The position numbers were made by a program, and so were the translations under genes. From Deltaproteobacteria bacterium (GTDB lineage Bacteria; Desulfobacterota; GWC2-55-46; UBA9637): a DNA stretch of 6,729 bases. The notes under the pieces were generated by a model. That model saw only the letters and a program-made list of their open reading frames with translations, was not told the origin of the DNA and did no database searches. Numbering within the stretch: the stretch's first letter is position 1; every line of letters begins with the position of its first letter. This document shows positions 1-4,999 of this stretch, piece after piece. Where the stretch lies: positions 1 through 6,729 of the forward strand of contig JACRNK010000161.1 of NCBI GenBank assembly GCA_016234985.1, read 5' to 3'.

Positions 1-21
1 GGAAGCGGCTTTACTATTTTT

Positions 22-336
22 TTAGTATTTTGCAGCGTGTAATTTACTGTAGGGTTTTATATATTGCAGCATATCCTTTTTCTTTTCTTTTACATTGTAT
101 AAGTCATGCTGATTTTGCAAGTTTAGCCACAATTCTTCAGATGTGCCGAAATATCTTGCAAGCCTGATTGCCATTTCAGGACTGATATTCCTCTTATGGT
201 TTACAATCTCATTTATGGTCCTGAATGTGGTGCCAATTTCTTTTGCCAGTTGAGACTGAGAGACACCGAGCGGCAGCATAAAATCTTCCTTTAAAACTTC
301 TCCGGGGTGTGTGGGTTTTCTTTTAAGTGTATACAT
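22..336 (-). CDS. higA: HigA-family antitoxin (XRE/Cro-type DNA-binding protein)
   Basis: Antitoxin of a type II toxin-antitoxin pair: it binds and neutralises the HigB toxin encoded just upstream and represses their shared promoter. The 104-residue protein has the family layout: an N-terminal HPGEVLKEDF motif (10-19), a helix-turn-helix at about 25-47 (GVSQSQLAKEIG, then the recognition helix TFRTINEIVN), the KRNISPEMAIRLARYFG stretch (48-64), and the ELWLNLQNQHDL signature (68-79). Length matches the usual ~100 residues. The ATG at 336 is preceded on the minus strand by GGGAGGT (350-344) with 7 nt spacing, a strong ribosome binding site. It starts 15 nt after the higB stop, so the two are one operon and translation is probably coupled. 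Identification rests on clear family motifs. Confidence 0.95.
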   Translation of the reverse strand: MYTLKRKPTHPGEVLKEDFMLPLGVSQSQLAKEIGTTFRTINEIVNHKRNISPEMAIRLARYFGTSEELWLNLQNQHDLYNVKEKKKDMLQYIKPYSKLHAAKY

Positions 337-351
337 AAATATTACCTCCCT

Positions 352-633
352 TTAGTGATAATCTGTAATTTCTACATCATAGGCATCTGAATTAACAAAC
401 CTAAAAACTATTCGGTATTGGTCATTTATTCTAATGCTGTATTTACCCTCATAATTACCTTTTAGTTTTTCAAGTTTATTCCCAGGCGGCGTCTTTAAAT
501 CATCAAGAGAAATAGCGGCATTTACATAATCAAGTTTACGGATGCCGATTTTACAAACAGCCGTTGAAAATCTTTTGCTCTTACCTGTAAGATATAAACG
601 CCCTGTTGCTTTATCCTTGAATGACTTAATCAC
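352..633 (-). CDS. higB: HigB toxin (RelE-superfamily mRNA interferase)
   Basis: Toxin of the HigBA pair. Family members are small RelE-fold ribonucleases that cleave mRNA on the ribosome and arrest growth. The 93-residue protein matches the HigB pattern from end to end: MIKSFKDK start, IRKLDYVNAA (31-40), SLDDLKTPPGNKLEKLKG (42-59), the core strand YSIRINDQYRIVFRF (65-79) with its conserved arginines, and a VEITDYH C-terminus. Length is normal (~92), so the toxin looks intact. The start is GTG (CAC at 631-633 on the plus strand), chosen because MIKSF is the family N-terminus. No Shine-Dalgarno sequence precedes it; the promoter lies so close that the mRNA would be nearly leaderless. Toxin-before-antitoxin order is typical of higBA. 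Confidence 0.95.
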   Translation of the reverse strand: MIKSFKDKATGRLYLTGKSKRFSTAVCKIGIRKLDYVNAAISLDDLKTPPGNKLEKLKGNYEGKYSIRINDQYRIVFRFVNSDAYDVEITDYH

Positions 634-635
634 TT

Positions 636-662
636 TATAACAATATAACTCATACCGTTATA
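636..662. promoter_or_regulatory. Candidate HigA operator (TATAAC half-sites)
   Basis: A perfect inverted repeat TATAAC (644-649) N7 GTTATA (657-662) overlaps the -10 box and spacer of the higBA promoter. A third copy of the half-site, TATAAC, lies at 636-641, and a GTTAT at 683-687 may be a further partial copy. HigA proteins bind palindromes that overlap their own promoter, so the position is what autorepression requires. The assignment is inferred from symmetry and location only. Confidence 0.55.
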
Positions 663-670
663 GCTGTCAA
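642..670 (-). promoter_or_regulatory. higBA promoter, -35 TTGACA / -10 TATATT
   Basis: Read on the minus strand, TTGACA (670-665) is a perfect sigma-70 -35 box, followed after exactly 17 nt by TATATT (647-642), a 5/6 match to the -10 box. Transcription should start about 7 nt downstream, near 635, which is only 1-2 nt before the higB GTG codon at 633. The predicted toxin mRNA is therefore leaderless or nearly so, while higA has its own strong ribosome binding site. This arrangement would favour antitoxin over toxin synthesis. The match is good by eye, but the start site is predicted, not measured. Confidence 0.75.
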
Positions 671-707
671 GACGAATTCAACGTTATGCAGGAAAAAGAA
701 AATCTGC

Positions 708-735
708 TTGAATATATCCCTGTTGTTCATATACT
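708..735 (+). promoter_or_regulatory. Candidate promoter for the dsrE-remnant/tusA/GH15 genes
   Basis: TTGAAT (708-713) and TATACT (730-735) are separated by 16 nt; each matches the sigma-70 consensus well (4/6 and 5/6). An alternative -10 reading is TACTAT at 732-737 with an 18-nt spacer. The expected start near 742 leaves about 30 nt to the ATG at 772, with GAAAGG (755-760) as ribosome binding site. It would drive the plus-strand genes divergently from higBA. Confidence 0.5.
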
Positions 736-771
736 ATAGTGATATATGCTTTAAGAAAGGATGATTCGTGC

Positions 772-882
772 ATGAATGAACAAACAAAAAATAAAGGCTC
801 GGTTACAATTGTGCTCTTCAGCGGGGATTTGGATAAGGCTATGGCGGCTGCCAAGGAATCTAATGTAAATCTATTTATTTGA
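772..882 (+). pseudogene. DsrE-family protein, internally deleted remnant (36 aa)
   Basis: A short open frame preceded by a plausible ribosome binding site (GAAAGG, 755-760, about 11 nt before the ATG). Residues 9-26 (GSVTIVLFSGDLDKAMAA) read like the first beta strand and helix of DsrE/DsrF/DrsH-like proteins, which usually begin with a hydrophobic strand followed by FSGDLDKA. Residues 27-36 (AKESNVNLFI, then stop) read like the extreme C-terminus of the same family. The roughly 100 or more residues that should lie between are missing, and the join is in frame. The family acts in sulfur relay or membrane-associated sulfur transfer and is often encoded beside tusA, which starts 13 nt downstream here. 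Without its central fold the product should be inactive. Its translation may still help tusA expression by coupling. The family call is from memory of its termini. Confidence 0.75.
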
Positions 883-895
883 GAGGCTTGAGATT

Positions 896-1129
896 ATGCA
901 ATACGCAATTGACAAAACACTTGATGCAAAGGGTCTTAGCTGCCCCATGCCTTCTGTAAAGACGGCGCTGGCCCTTGAGCAGATGGAGATTGGCCAGGTT
1001 ATTGAGGTTCTGACAGATGACCCTGTCTCAAAGAGGGACCTGCCTTTATGGGCACAGAATACCGGCAACGAGCTTTTGGAAATGAAAGAAGAAGATAAGG
1101 TCATAAAGATATATCTGAGGAAGGCATAG
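896..1129 (+). CDS. tusA: TusA-family sulfurtransferase (sulfur carrier protein)
   Basis: Small cytoplasmic sulfur carrier of the TusA/SirA/YeeD family. These proteins take up persulfide sulfur on a single cysteine and pass it to partners in tRNA thiolation, molybdenum-cofactor chemistry or dissimilatory sulfur metabolism. The 77-residue product has the family signature: LDAKGLSCPMPSVKTALAL (9-27), with the carrier cysteine C16 in the CPMP motif, then the GQVIEVLTDDPVSKRDLPLWAQNTGNELL core (33-61) and a KIYLRKA end. Length is normal. The start is ATG with GAGG (883-886) nine nt upstream, overlapping the end of the DsrE remnant. The DsrE-TusA pairing suggests an original role in sulfur trafficking, but which acceptor it serves cannot be told from the sequence. 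Confidence 0.92.
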   Translation: MQYAIDKTLDAKGLSCPMPSVKTALALEQMEIGQVIEVLTDDPVSKRDLPLWAQNTGNELLEMKEEDKVIKIYLRKA

Positions 1130-1144
1130 GAGCGAAGCGGCTAT

Positions 1145-2395
1145 ATGGTTTACAGGGCAGAGACAATCTCTCTTGAAGATAAGGCGATTGAGCGGCTTCT
1201 TCAGGGTAAAAACTTTAAGGATTTATCCTCGCGGGATAAATTGTTTGTCGCATATTATCATCTTGAAAAACTGAGGCAATTGAACGGCGGCTACATCTCA
1301 TCGCCATATCACGGCCAGAACGGCGGCGATAAATACAATGTCTTCTGGCTGAGAGACATCATGTATGCAACATACGCCAATGAATATGTGGGCGCATACG
1401 ATAAGATGGTGGAGAGCTACAGGCTCATACTCCGGATATTTCAGAAATATCAGCACAAAATATTGCTTGGCGCAAGAAAACGTCACTACCTTGGAAGCTG
1501 CGCCGGAGAGGTAATCCATGCCAGAGTCCATCCTATCACTCTGGAAGAGATAACCCATGAGTGGGGGCATCATCAGCTTGATATCTTCGGCCTGTTTCTC
1601 TACAAGACAGGCGATCTTATGAAAAAAAGTTATAACCCGCTGACCACAGACCAGCTGGAAACCCTTCTTCTCCTGAGAGACATAGTCTTGTATCTCACAA
1701 CGGTAAGGTGGCACTCTGACCAGGATTTTGGCATGTGGGAAGAGGGGCCTGAAGTTCATTCATCCAGCATAGGTTCGGTTTTGGCCGGCCTCACAATGTG
1801 GCATGACGACGGCTATTATCATCAGAAATATTCAAGCCAGATTGACATACATAGGTTTGCTGCCATACCGCAGGAATTCGTTGAAATAGGGAGAAAAAGC
1901 CTGGATAAGATACTGCCGAGGGAGTCGGAATCCAGGCCGTATGACATGGCGCAGCTCTCCCTTATCTGGCCGTACAATATCGTATCAGAACCTCAAATCA
2001 AGCAGATACTCCGCAACATAGAAAAAAACCTTGTTAGAGAAAACGGGGTTATAAGGTATCCAGGGGATAAATATTTCAATGCCAACCAGGGAGACCCCTT
2101 TGGCAGCGAGGCCCAGTGGCCTCTGGGATTTGCGTGGCTCAGCATTGTTTACTCAAAGCTTGCGCAACGAAGCCTTAAAAACGGCAATATCTTCGGCAAG
2201 CCTCAGGAGCAGATTGAGAAGGCGGAGATGTATCTTGAAAAGCTTGAAGCTGTTATGACAGAGGACGGCAAGGCGCCTGAATTGTATACCGATGGAAAGA
2301 CAAACTGGAATGTGCCGCTTGCATGGGCGCAGAGCTTTTATATAGTAGCGCGCCAAAGCCTCAACTGGGTTTATGAAATGACTGCATCATTGTAA
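1145..2395 (+). CDS. GH15-type (alpha/alpha)6-barrel protein (glucoamylase / phosphorylase kinase alpha-like)
   Basis: A 416-residue protein resembling glycoside hydrolase family 15 and the related N-terminal domain of phosphorylase kinase alpha/beta subunits. GH15-type landmarks appear in order: FWLRD (67-71), WGHHQLDIFGLFL (140-152), FGMWEEGPEVHSSSIGSVL (195-213) with the WEE acid E199/E200 at the position of the general acid, and APELYTDG with E379 followed by NVPLAWAQSFY (389-399), where the catalytic base of glucoamylases lies. Both acid sites seem to be kept, which favours hydrolase activity on an alpha-glucan or alpha-glucoside. There is no signal peptide and no N-terminal beta-sandwich or starch-binding domain, so it is a minimal cytoplasmic version. 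AGGAG (1128-1132) lies 12 nt before the ATG and overlaps the tusA stop, so it is probably co-transcribed with tusA. Substrate is unknown; a non-catalytic regulatory role is possible. Confidence 0.8.
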   Translation: MVYRAETISLEDKAIERLLQGKNFKDLSSRDKLFVAYYHLEKLRQLNGGYISSPYHGQNGGDKYNVFWLRDIMYATYANEYVGAYDKMVESYRLILRIFQKYQHKILLGARKRHYLGSCAGEVIHARVHPITLEEITHEWGHHQLDIFGLFLYKTGDLMKKSYNPLTTDQLETLLLLRDIVLYLTTVRWHSDQDFGMWEEGPEVHSSSIGSVLAGLTMWHDDGYYHQKYSSQIDIHRFAAIPQEFVEIGRKSLDKILPRESESRPYDMAQLSLIWPYNIVSEPQIKQILRNIEKNLVRENGVIRYPGDKYFNANQGDPFGSEAQWPLGFAWLSIVYSKLAQRSLKNGNIFGKPQEQIEKAEMYLEKLEAVMTEDGKAPELYTDGKTNWNVPLAWAQSFYIVARQSLNWVYEMTASL

Positions 2396-2540
2396 CCTCC
2401 TTCTTTTTTCTATCCAATATGTAGCTTATCTGATTTAACAAACCTAAAGTCTTGAATGACGTATCAGTAGTTAATGATGCAACAAGGTTTCCAATTATCA
2501 ATGCTACTTTGGTAGTATATGCCCATCGTTCGGCTGATGG

Positions 2541-2581
2541 TTCGACAAGCTCACCATGACTGTCACCCTGAGCCTGTCGAA
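2541..2581. repeat. REP-like palindromic element
   Basis: The arms TTCGACAAGCTCA (2541-2553) and TGAGCCTGTCGAA (2569-2581) are complementary except for one position, which becomes a G-U pair in a minus-strand transcript. The 15-nt loop contains a smaller palindrome, TGACTGTCA (2557-2565). Short hairpins with TTCGACA...TGTCGAA arms recur between genes in many bacterial genomes, and their translation (RQAQGD...HGELVEP) is a familiar artefact in predicted proteins. It is most likely a REP/MITE-type dispersed repeat and might also work as a transcript-end hairpin. Confidence 0.8.
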
Positions 2582-2608
2582 GGGTCACGACGAAGCCTGC
2601 TTATTCTA

Positions 2609-2637
2609 TTGTCTTTTCTTCTCTCCTGTGGCATATT
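2609..2637 (+). promoter_or_regulatory. Weak promoter candidate for nrdR-ribD-ribE
   Basis: TTGTCT (2609-2614) and CATATT (2632-2637) are spaced by 17 nt and each matches the sigma-70 consensus at 4 of 6 positions. Transcription would begin near 2644, a few nt before the inverted repeat at 2648, so the whole hairpin would lie in the 5' leader. The boxes are weak; I saw no convincing NrdR box nearby. Confidence 0.3.
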
Positions 2638-2647
2638 TTTTACATGA

Positions 2648-2724
2648 ACCCCGTTAGACCTGGTGCATCTTATATTGCAGAGACACTGGTCCCAGCGGGG
2701 GCAAAATAGGAGGTCTAACGGGGT
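2648..2724. repeat. 14-bp perfect inverted repeat spanning the nrdR ribosome binding site and start
   Basis: ACCCCGTTAGACCT (2648-2661) and AGGTCTAACGGGGT (2711-2724) are exact reverse complements separated by 49 nt. The right arm covers the second half of the AGGAGG Shine-Dalgarno sequence (2708-2713) and the first two bases of the GTG start codon of nrdR (2723-2725). The intervening DNA can form smaller GC hairpins (for example TCCC/GGGG around 2689-2700). It may be a small dispersed element with terminal repeats, or an RNA hairpin that hides the start of nrdR. The symmetry is certain; the function is not. Confidence 0.7.
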
Positions 2725-3190
2725 GAAGTGCCCTTTTTGCGCCCATATAGAGGATAAGGTTATTGATTCCAGGCTTTCTCAGGATGGCGATGTTACGCGC
2801 AGGCGCAGGGAATGCCTGAAGTGCGGCAAACGTTTTACAACATACGAAAGGGTTGAAGAAGCCCTTCCCCTTGTTATTAAAAAAGACGGCAGGCGGGAGC
2901 TTTTTGACAGGACAAAGATATTAAACGGCATCCTGAGGGCGTGCGAAAAAAGGCCTGTTGGAATTGAAACCATAGAAACAACGGTTGACGGAATTGAAAA
3001 AGATTTTATAGAGACAGCCGTAAGAGAGATACAAAGCTCTGCTATAGGAGCGGCGGTGATGGAGAAGCTGAAAAGCCTTGACGAGGTGGCCTATGTCAGA
3101 TTTGCCTCTGTTTACCGGGAGTTTAGGGATATAAATGAGTTTATGAAGGAATTAAAAGGGCTGCTTGAGGTAAGCAAGAAGAAAAAATGA
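2723..3190 (+). CDS. nrdR: Transcriptional repressor NrdR
   Basis: Represses ribonucleotide reductase genes by sensing ATP/dATP. The 155-residue product carries an N-terminal zinc ribbon with C3, C6, C31 and C34 (KCPFC near the start, [13 protein letters not shown] at 31-43), the family signature [17 protein letters not shown] (15-31), and an ATP-cone domain from about 49 to 139 ([14 protein letters not shown], then [11 protein letters not shown]). I take the GTG at 2723 as start: it gives the canonical M-K-C-P-F-C N-terminus and has AGGAGG (2708-2713) nine nt upstream. An in-frame ATG at 2663 would add 20 residues unlike the family. The stop overlaps the ribD start (ATGA at 3187-3190), so translation is coupled. 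Linkage of nrdR to riboflavin genes is common in bacteria. Start and ribosome binding site lie inside an inverted repeat. Confidence 0.95.
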   Translation: MKCPFCAHIEDKVIDSRLSQDGDVTRRRRECLKCGKRFTTYERVEEALPLVIKKDGRRELFDRTKILNGILRACEKRPVGIETIETTVDGIEKDFIETAVREIQSSAIGAAVMEKLKSLDEVAYVRFASVYREFRDINEFMKELKGLLEVSKKKK

Positions 3191-4296
3191 AGAAGATGCA
3201 GGAAGGATTTATGGGTATCGCCCTTACCCTTGCTAAAAGAGGCATTGGCAAGACAAGCCCTAATCCAGCGGTAGGCGCTGTGATTGTAAAGAGCGCCAAG
3301 ATTATCGGCAGCGGCTATCACAAAAAGGCAGGCCTTGCCCATGCAGAACTCAATGCCTTGAAACAGGCAGGCGCAAATGCAAAAAACGCTGATATGTATG
3401 TAACCCTTGAACCATGCAATCATTTTGGCAAAACCCCTCCGTGCACGGATGCTGTAATAAAGGCAGGCATTAAAAAGGTTTTTATCGGCATGAAAGACCC
3501 GAATCCATTAGTGGCAGGAAAGGGGATAAGGCGGTTGAGGGATGCCGGAATATATGCAGAAGCCGGCATATTGGAGAATGAATGCAAGGCAATAAATGAA
3601 ACATATATTAAATATATAACTGCAAAAACGCCTTTTGTAACCTTAAAACTTGCCGCAACGCTTGATGGAAAAATTGCAACCGCAGCAGGAGAATCAAAAT
3701 GGATTACCGGCGAAGATGCCCGCAAGGCTGCGCATCAGATGAGGGCAGAGGCTGACGCTGTCATGGTCGGCATCGGAACTGTTTTAAAGGACAATCCCGA
3801 ACTTACGACTCGTCTTGTTACAGGCAAAGACCCTGTTAGAATAGTTGTTGACAGCAAATTGAGCATCCCTCTGAATGCTAAGGTTTTAAAGTTGGGGAAA
3901 GATGGCGTAATTATAGCAACAGTCAGGAGTCAGGGGTCAGAAGTCAGGAGTCAGAAGATAAAACAATTAAAAGCAAAAGGGGCGGAGATTTTGGCGCTTT
4001 CGTCAAAAAACGGAATGGTGGATTTGAAGGCGCTTATGAAAGAGCTTGCCAAAAGAGAGATAACCAGCCTTATTGTTGAAGGCGGTTCAACCCTTGCCGC
4101 ATCAGCCATTAAACAAGGTGTTGTTGACAAGGTCTCAATATTTTTAGCTCCGAAGCTGCTTGGAAAAGAAGGCTTGCCAATGATAGGAGGGCTTGGTATA
4201 AAAAGACTTAAGGATGCTGTTTCTTTAAGCAGGCTTAAATGTAAGAGACTCGGAGATGATATATTACTGGAGGGGTATTTAAATTGTAAATCATAA
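3187..4296 (+). CDS. ribD: Bifunctional diaminohydroxyphosphoribosylaminopyrimidine deaminase / 5-amino-6-(5-phosphoribosylamino)uracil reductase RibD
   Basis: Catalyses the second and third steps of riboflavin synthesis: deamination of the pyrimidine derived from GTP, then NADPH-dependent reduction of the ribosyl side chain. The 369-residue protein has an N-terminal zinc deaminase domain ([10 protein letters not shown] at 23-32, HAE at 52-54, [11 protein letters not shown] at 76-86; H52, C77 and C86 bind zinc and E54 is catalytic) and a C-terminal reductase domain ([17 protein letters not shown] from about 148, [41 protein letters not shown]). All key residues appear present. Two oddities: residues 246-257 ([12 protein letters not shown]) come from a tandem GTCAGRR heptamer run, and the last four residues (NCKS) come from an AT-rich inverted repeat. 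The start overlaps the nrdR stop by 4 nt. Confidence 0.95.
   Translation: MKKMQEGFMGIALTLAKRGIGKTSPNPAVGAVIVKSAKIIGSGYHKKAGLAHAELNALKQAGANAKNADMYVTLEPCNHFGKTPPCTDAVIKAGIKKVFIGMKDPNPLVAGKGIRRLRDAGIYAEAGILENECKAINETYIKYITAKTPFVTLKLAATLDGKIATAAGESKWITGEDARKAAHQMRAEADAVMVGIGTVLKDNPELTTRLVTGKDPVRIVVDSKLSIPLNAKVLKLGKDGVIIATVRSQGSEVRSQKIKQLKAKGAEILALSSKNGMVDLKALMKELAKREITSLIVEGGSTLAASAIKQGVVDKVSIFLAPKLLGKEGLPMIGGLGIKRLKDAVSLSRLKCKRLGDDILLEGYLNCKS
3922..3956. repeat. Five tandem GTCAGRR heptamers inside ribD
   Basis: Five consecutive 7-mers: GTCAGGA, GTCAGGG, GTCAGAA, GTCAGGA, GTCAGAA. They lie in the reductase half of ribD, after the strand encoding GVIIAT and before [12 protein letters not shown], at a site that is normally a short surface loop. 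Seven-base tandem repeats of this style are known as dispersed intergenic repeats (for example the STRR heptamers of cyanobacteria). Here the run is read through as [12 protein letters not shown] without breaking the frame. The repeat itself is plain in the sequence; calling it an insertion is inference. Confidence 0.85.
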
Positions 4297-4327
4297 ATTG
4301 AAAATTTTAAATTTGCATTTTACAATT
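4282..4327. repeat. AT-rich inverted repeat over the ribD stop / ribE leader
   Basis: AATTGTAAA (4282-4290) and TTTACAATT (4319-4327) form a perfect 9-bp inverted repeat with a 28-nt AT-rich centre that holds the palindrome AAAATTTT (4301-4308). It covers the last codons and stop of ribD and most of the 47-nt gap to ribE. Such AT-rich palindromes are often dispersed repeats. No T-run follows, so it is unlikely to be a terminator, but it could affect ribE expression or RNA decay. Confidence 0.65.
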
Positions 4328-4343
4328 ATTCATTGGAGCAAAA

Positions 4344-4982
4344 GTGTTCACAGGCATAATACAAACCATAGGCAAAGTAAAAGGGGTTGAGAAAAAAGGC
4401 AGCTCCGCCGCAATAATAACGATTGATCATAACGGCAGCCTTACCGGCATAAATATAGGCGACAGTGTGGCAGTGGACGGGGCTTGCCTGACTGTTGTAA
4501 AAATATTCCCTTCTCATTTTGAGGCGGATATTTCAGGAGAAACCATGCGCCTTACTACACTCGGCAGCATCAAGGCTGGAGAAAGGGTTAATCTTGAAAA
4601 ATCGCTCACCCCTTCAACTCCTATGGGAGGGCATTTTGTTACAGGTCATGTGGACGGAGTCGGTTTTATTATTCGCAAGACAGCAGAAGGTGAGTTTGCA
4701 GTGTTTGACTTTAACATTCCGAATGAATTGCGCCTTAACCATATCGCCAAAAAAGGCTCGGTTGCATTGGACGGCATAAGCCTTACCGTAGCAGATTTGA
4801 CTTCAAATGGATTCAGGGTTGCCATTATACCGCATACATTAAAAAACACCACCTTATCTCTCAAGAAGCAAGGAGATAGGGTTAATATAGAAACAGATGT
4901 GCTTGCGAAATATGTGGAAAGGTTTTTGTCGGCCAATAAGCAGGGTATTGACGAGGCATTTTTAAAGAAGCATGGGTTTTAA
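4344..4982 (+). CDS. ribE: Riboflavin synthase, alpha subunit
   Basis: Catalyses the last step of riboflavin synthesis, the dismutation of two 6,7-dimethyl-8-ribityllumazine molecules. The 212-residue protein consists of two repeated lumazine-binding domains: the first has the canonical MFTGIIQ start, GDSVAVDGACLTVV (about 38-51) and FEADISGETMRLT, and is joined by SLTPSTPMGGHFVTGHVDG to the second, with KKGSVALDGISLTV, FRVAIIPHTLKNTTL and VNIETDVLAKYVERFL. Length is typical. The start is GTG, fixed by the MFTGII N-terminus, with GGAG (4335-4338) five nt upstream. It follows ribD by 47 nt of AT-rich repeat and is likely in the same operon. The symbol ribE follows the usage in which ribH is lumazine synthase; some genomes call it ribC or risA. 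Confidence 0.96.
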   Translation: MFTGIIQTIGKVKGVEKKGSSAAIITIDHNGSLTGINIGDSVAVDGACLTVVKIFPSHFEADISGETMRLTTLGSIKAGERVNLEKSLTPSTPMGGHFVTGHVDGVGFIIRKTAEGEFAVFDFNIPNELRLNHIAKKGSVALDGISLTVADLTSNGFRVAIIPHTLKNTTLSLKKQGDRVNIETDVLAKYVERFLSANKQGIDEAFLKKHGF

Positions 4983-4999
4983 ATTGTAGGAGCGCTATT

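Larger units (their letters stand above)
2396..2722. other. Gene-free spacer between the GH15 gene and nrdR
   Basis: This 327-bp stretch holds no gene I can support. Its first ~140 bp are AT-rich and unrecognised, with a T-rich run at 2400-2409 but no convincing stem before it. A REP-like palindrome follows at 2541-2581, then a weak promoter candidate at 2609-2637, and last an inverted repeat at 2648-2724 that reaches into nrdR. A minus-strand frame at 2361-2588 is open but starts inside the palindrome and resembles no protein I know. Confidence 0.7.

Noticed and set aside
728..748. CATATA...TATATG inverted repeat with ACTATAGT between the arms, near the candidate tusA-operon promoter
   Set aside because: It is short and AT-rich, and its two symmetries have different centres; I cannot tell it from chance.
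2..1142. GAAGCGGCT occurring at 2-10 and 1134-1142
   Set aside because: A 9-bp match without extended flanking identity is not enough to claim a repeat or an attachment site.
1298..1759. 153-codon minus-strand open frame opposite the GH15-like gene
   Set aside because: It is an antisense shadow; the plus frame carries the family motifs.
2376..2410. Possible terminator after the GH15 gene (AATGA/TCATT stem, then a T-rich run)
   Set aside because: The stem is only 5 bp and AT-rich, lies inside the coding end and is separated from the T-run, so it is too weak to call.
2361..2588. 75-codon minus-strand open frame between the GH15 gene and nrdR
   Set aside because: Its start lies in the REP-like palindrome (the RQAQGD...HGELVEP translation is a known artefact), it overlaps the GH15 3' end, has no clear ribosome binding site and resembles no family I recognise.
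2663..2722. Upstream in-frame ATG that would extend NrdR by 20 residues
   Set aside because: The extension lies inside the inverted repeat and does not resemble the family, whereas the GTG at 2723 gives the canonical MKCPFC start with AGGAGG at good spacing.
2396..2722. FMN riboswitch upstream of the riboflavin genes
   Set aside because: I looked for the conserved AGGGGCNGGGTG-like core and its partners before nrdR and before ribE and did not see them.
4519..4779. 86-codon plus-strand frame inside ribE
   Set aside because: It lies in another frame wholly within riboflavin synthase and has no recognisable features.
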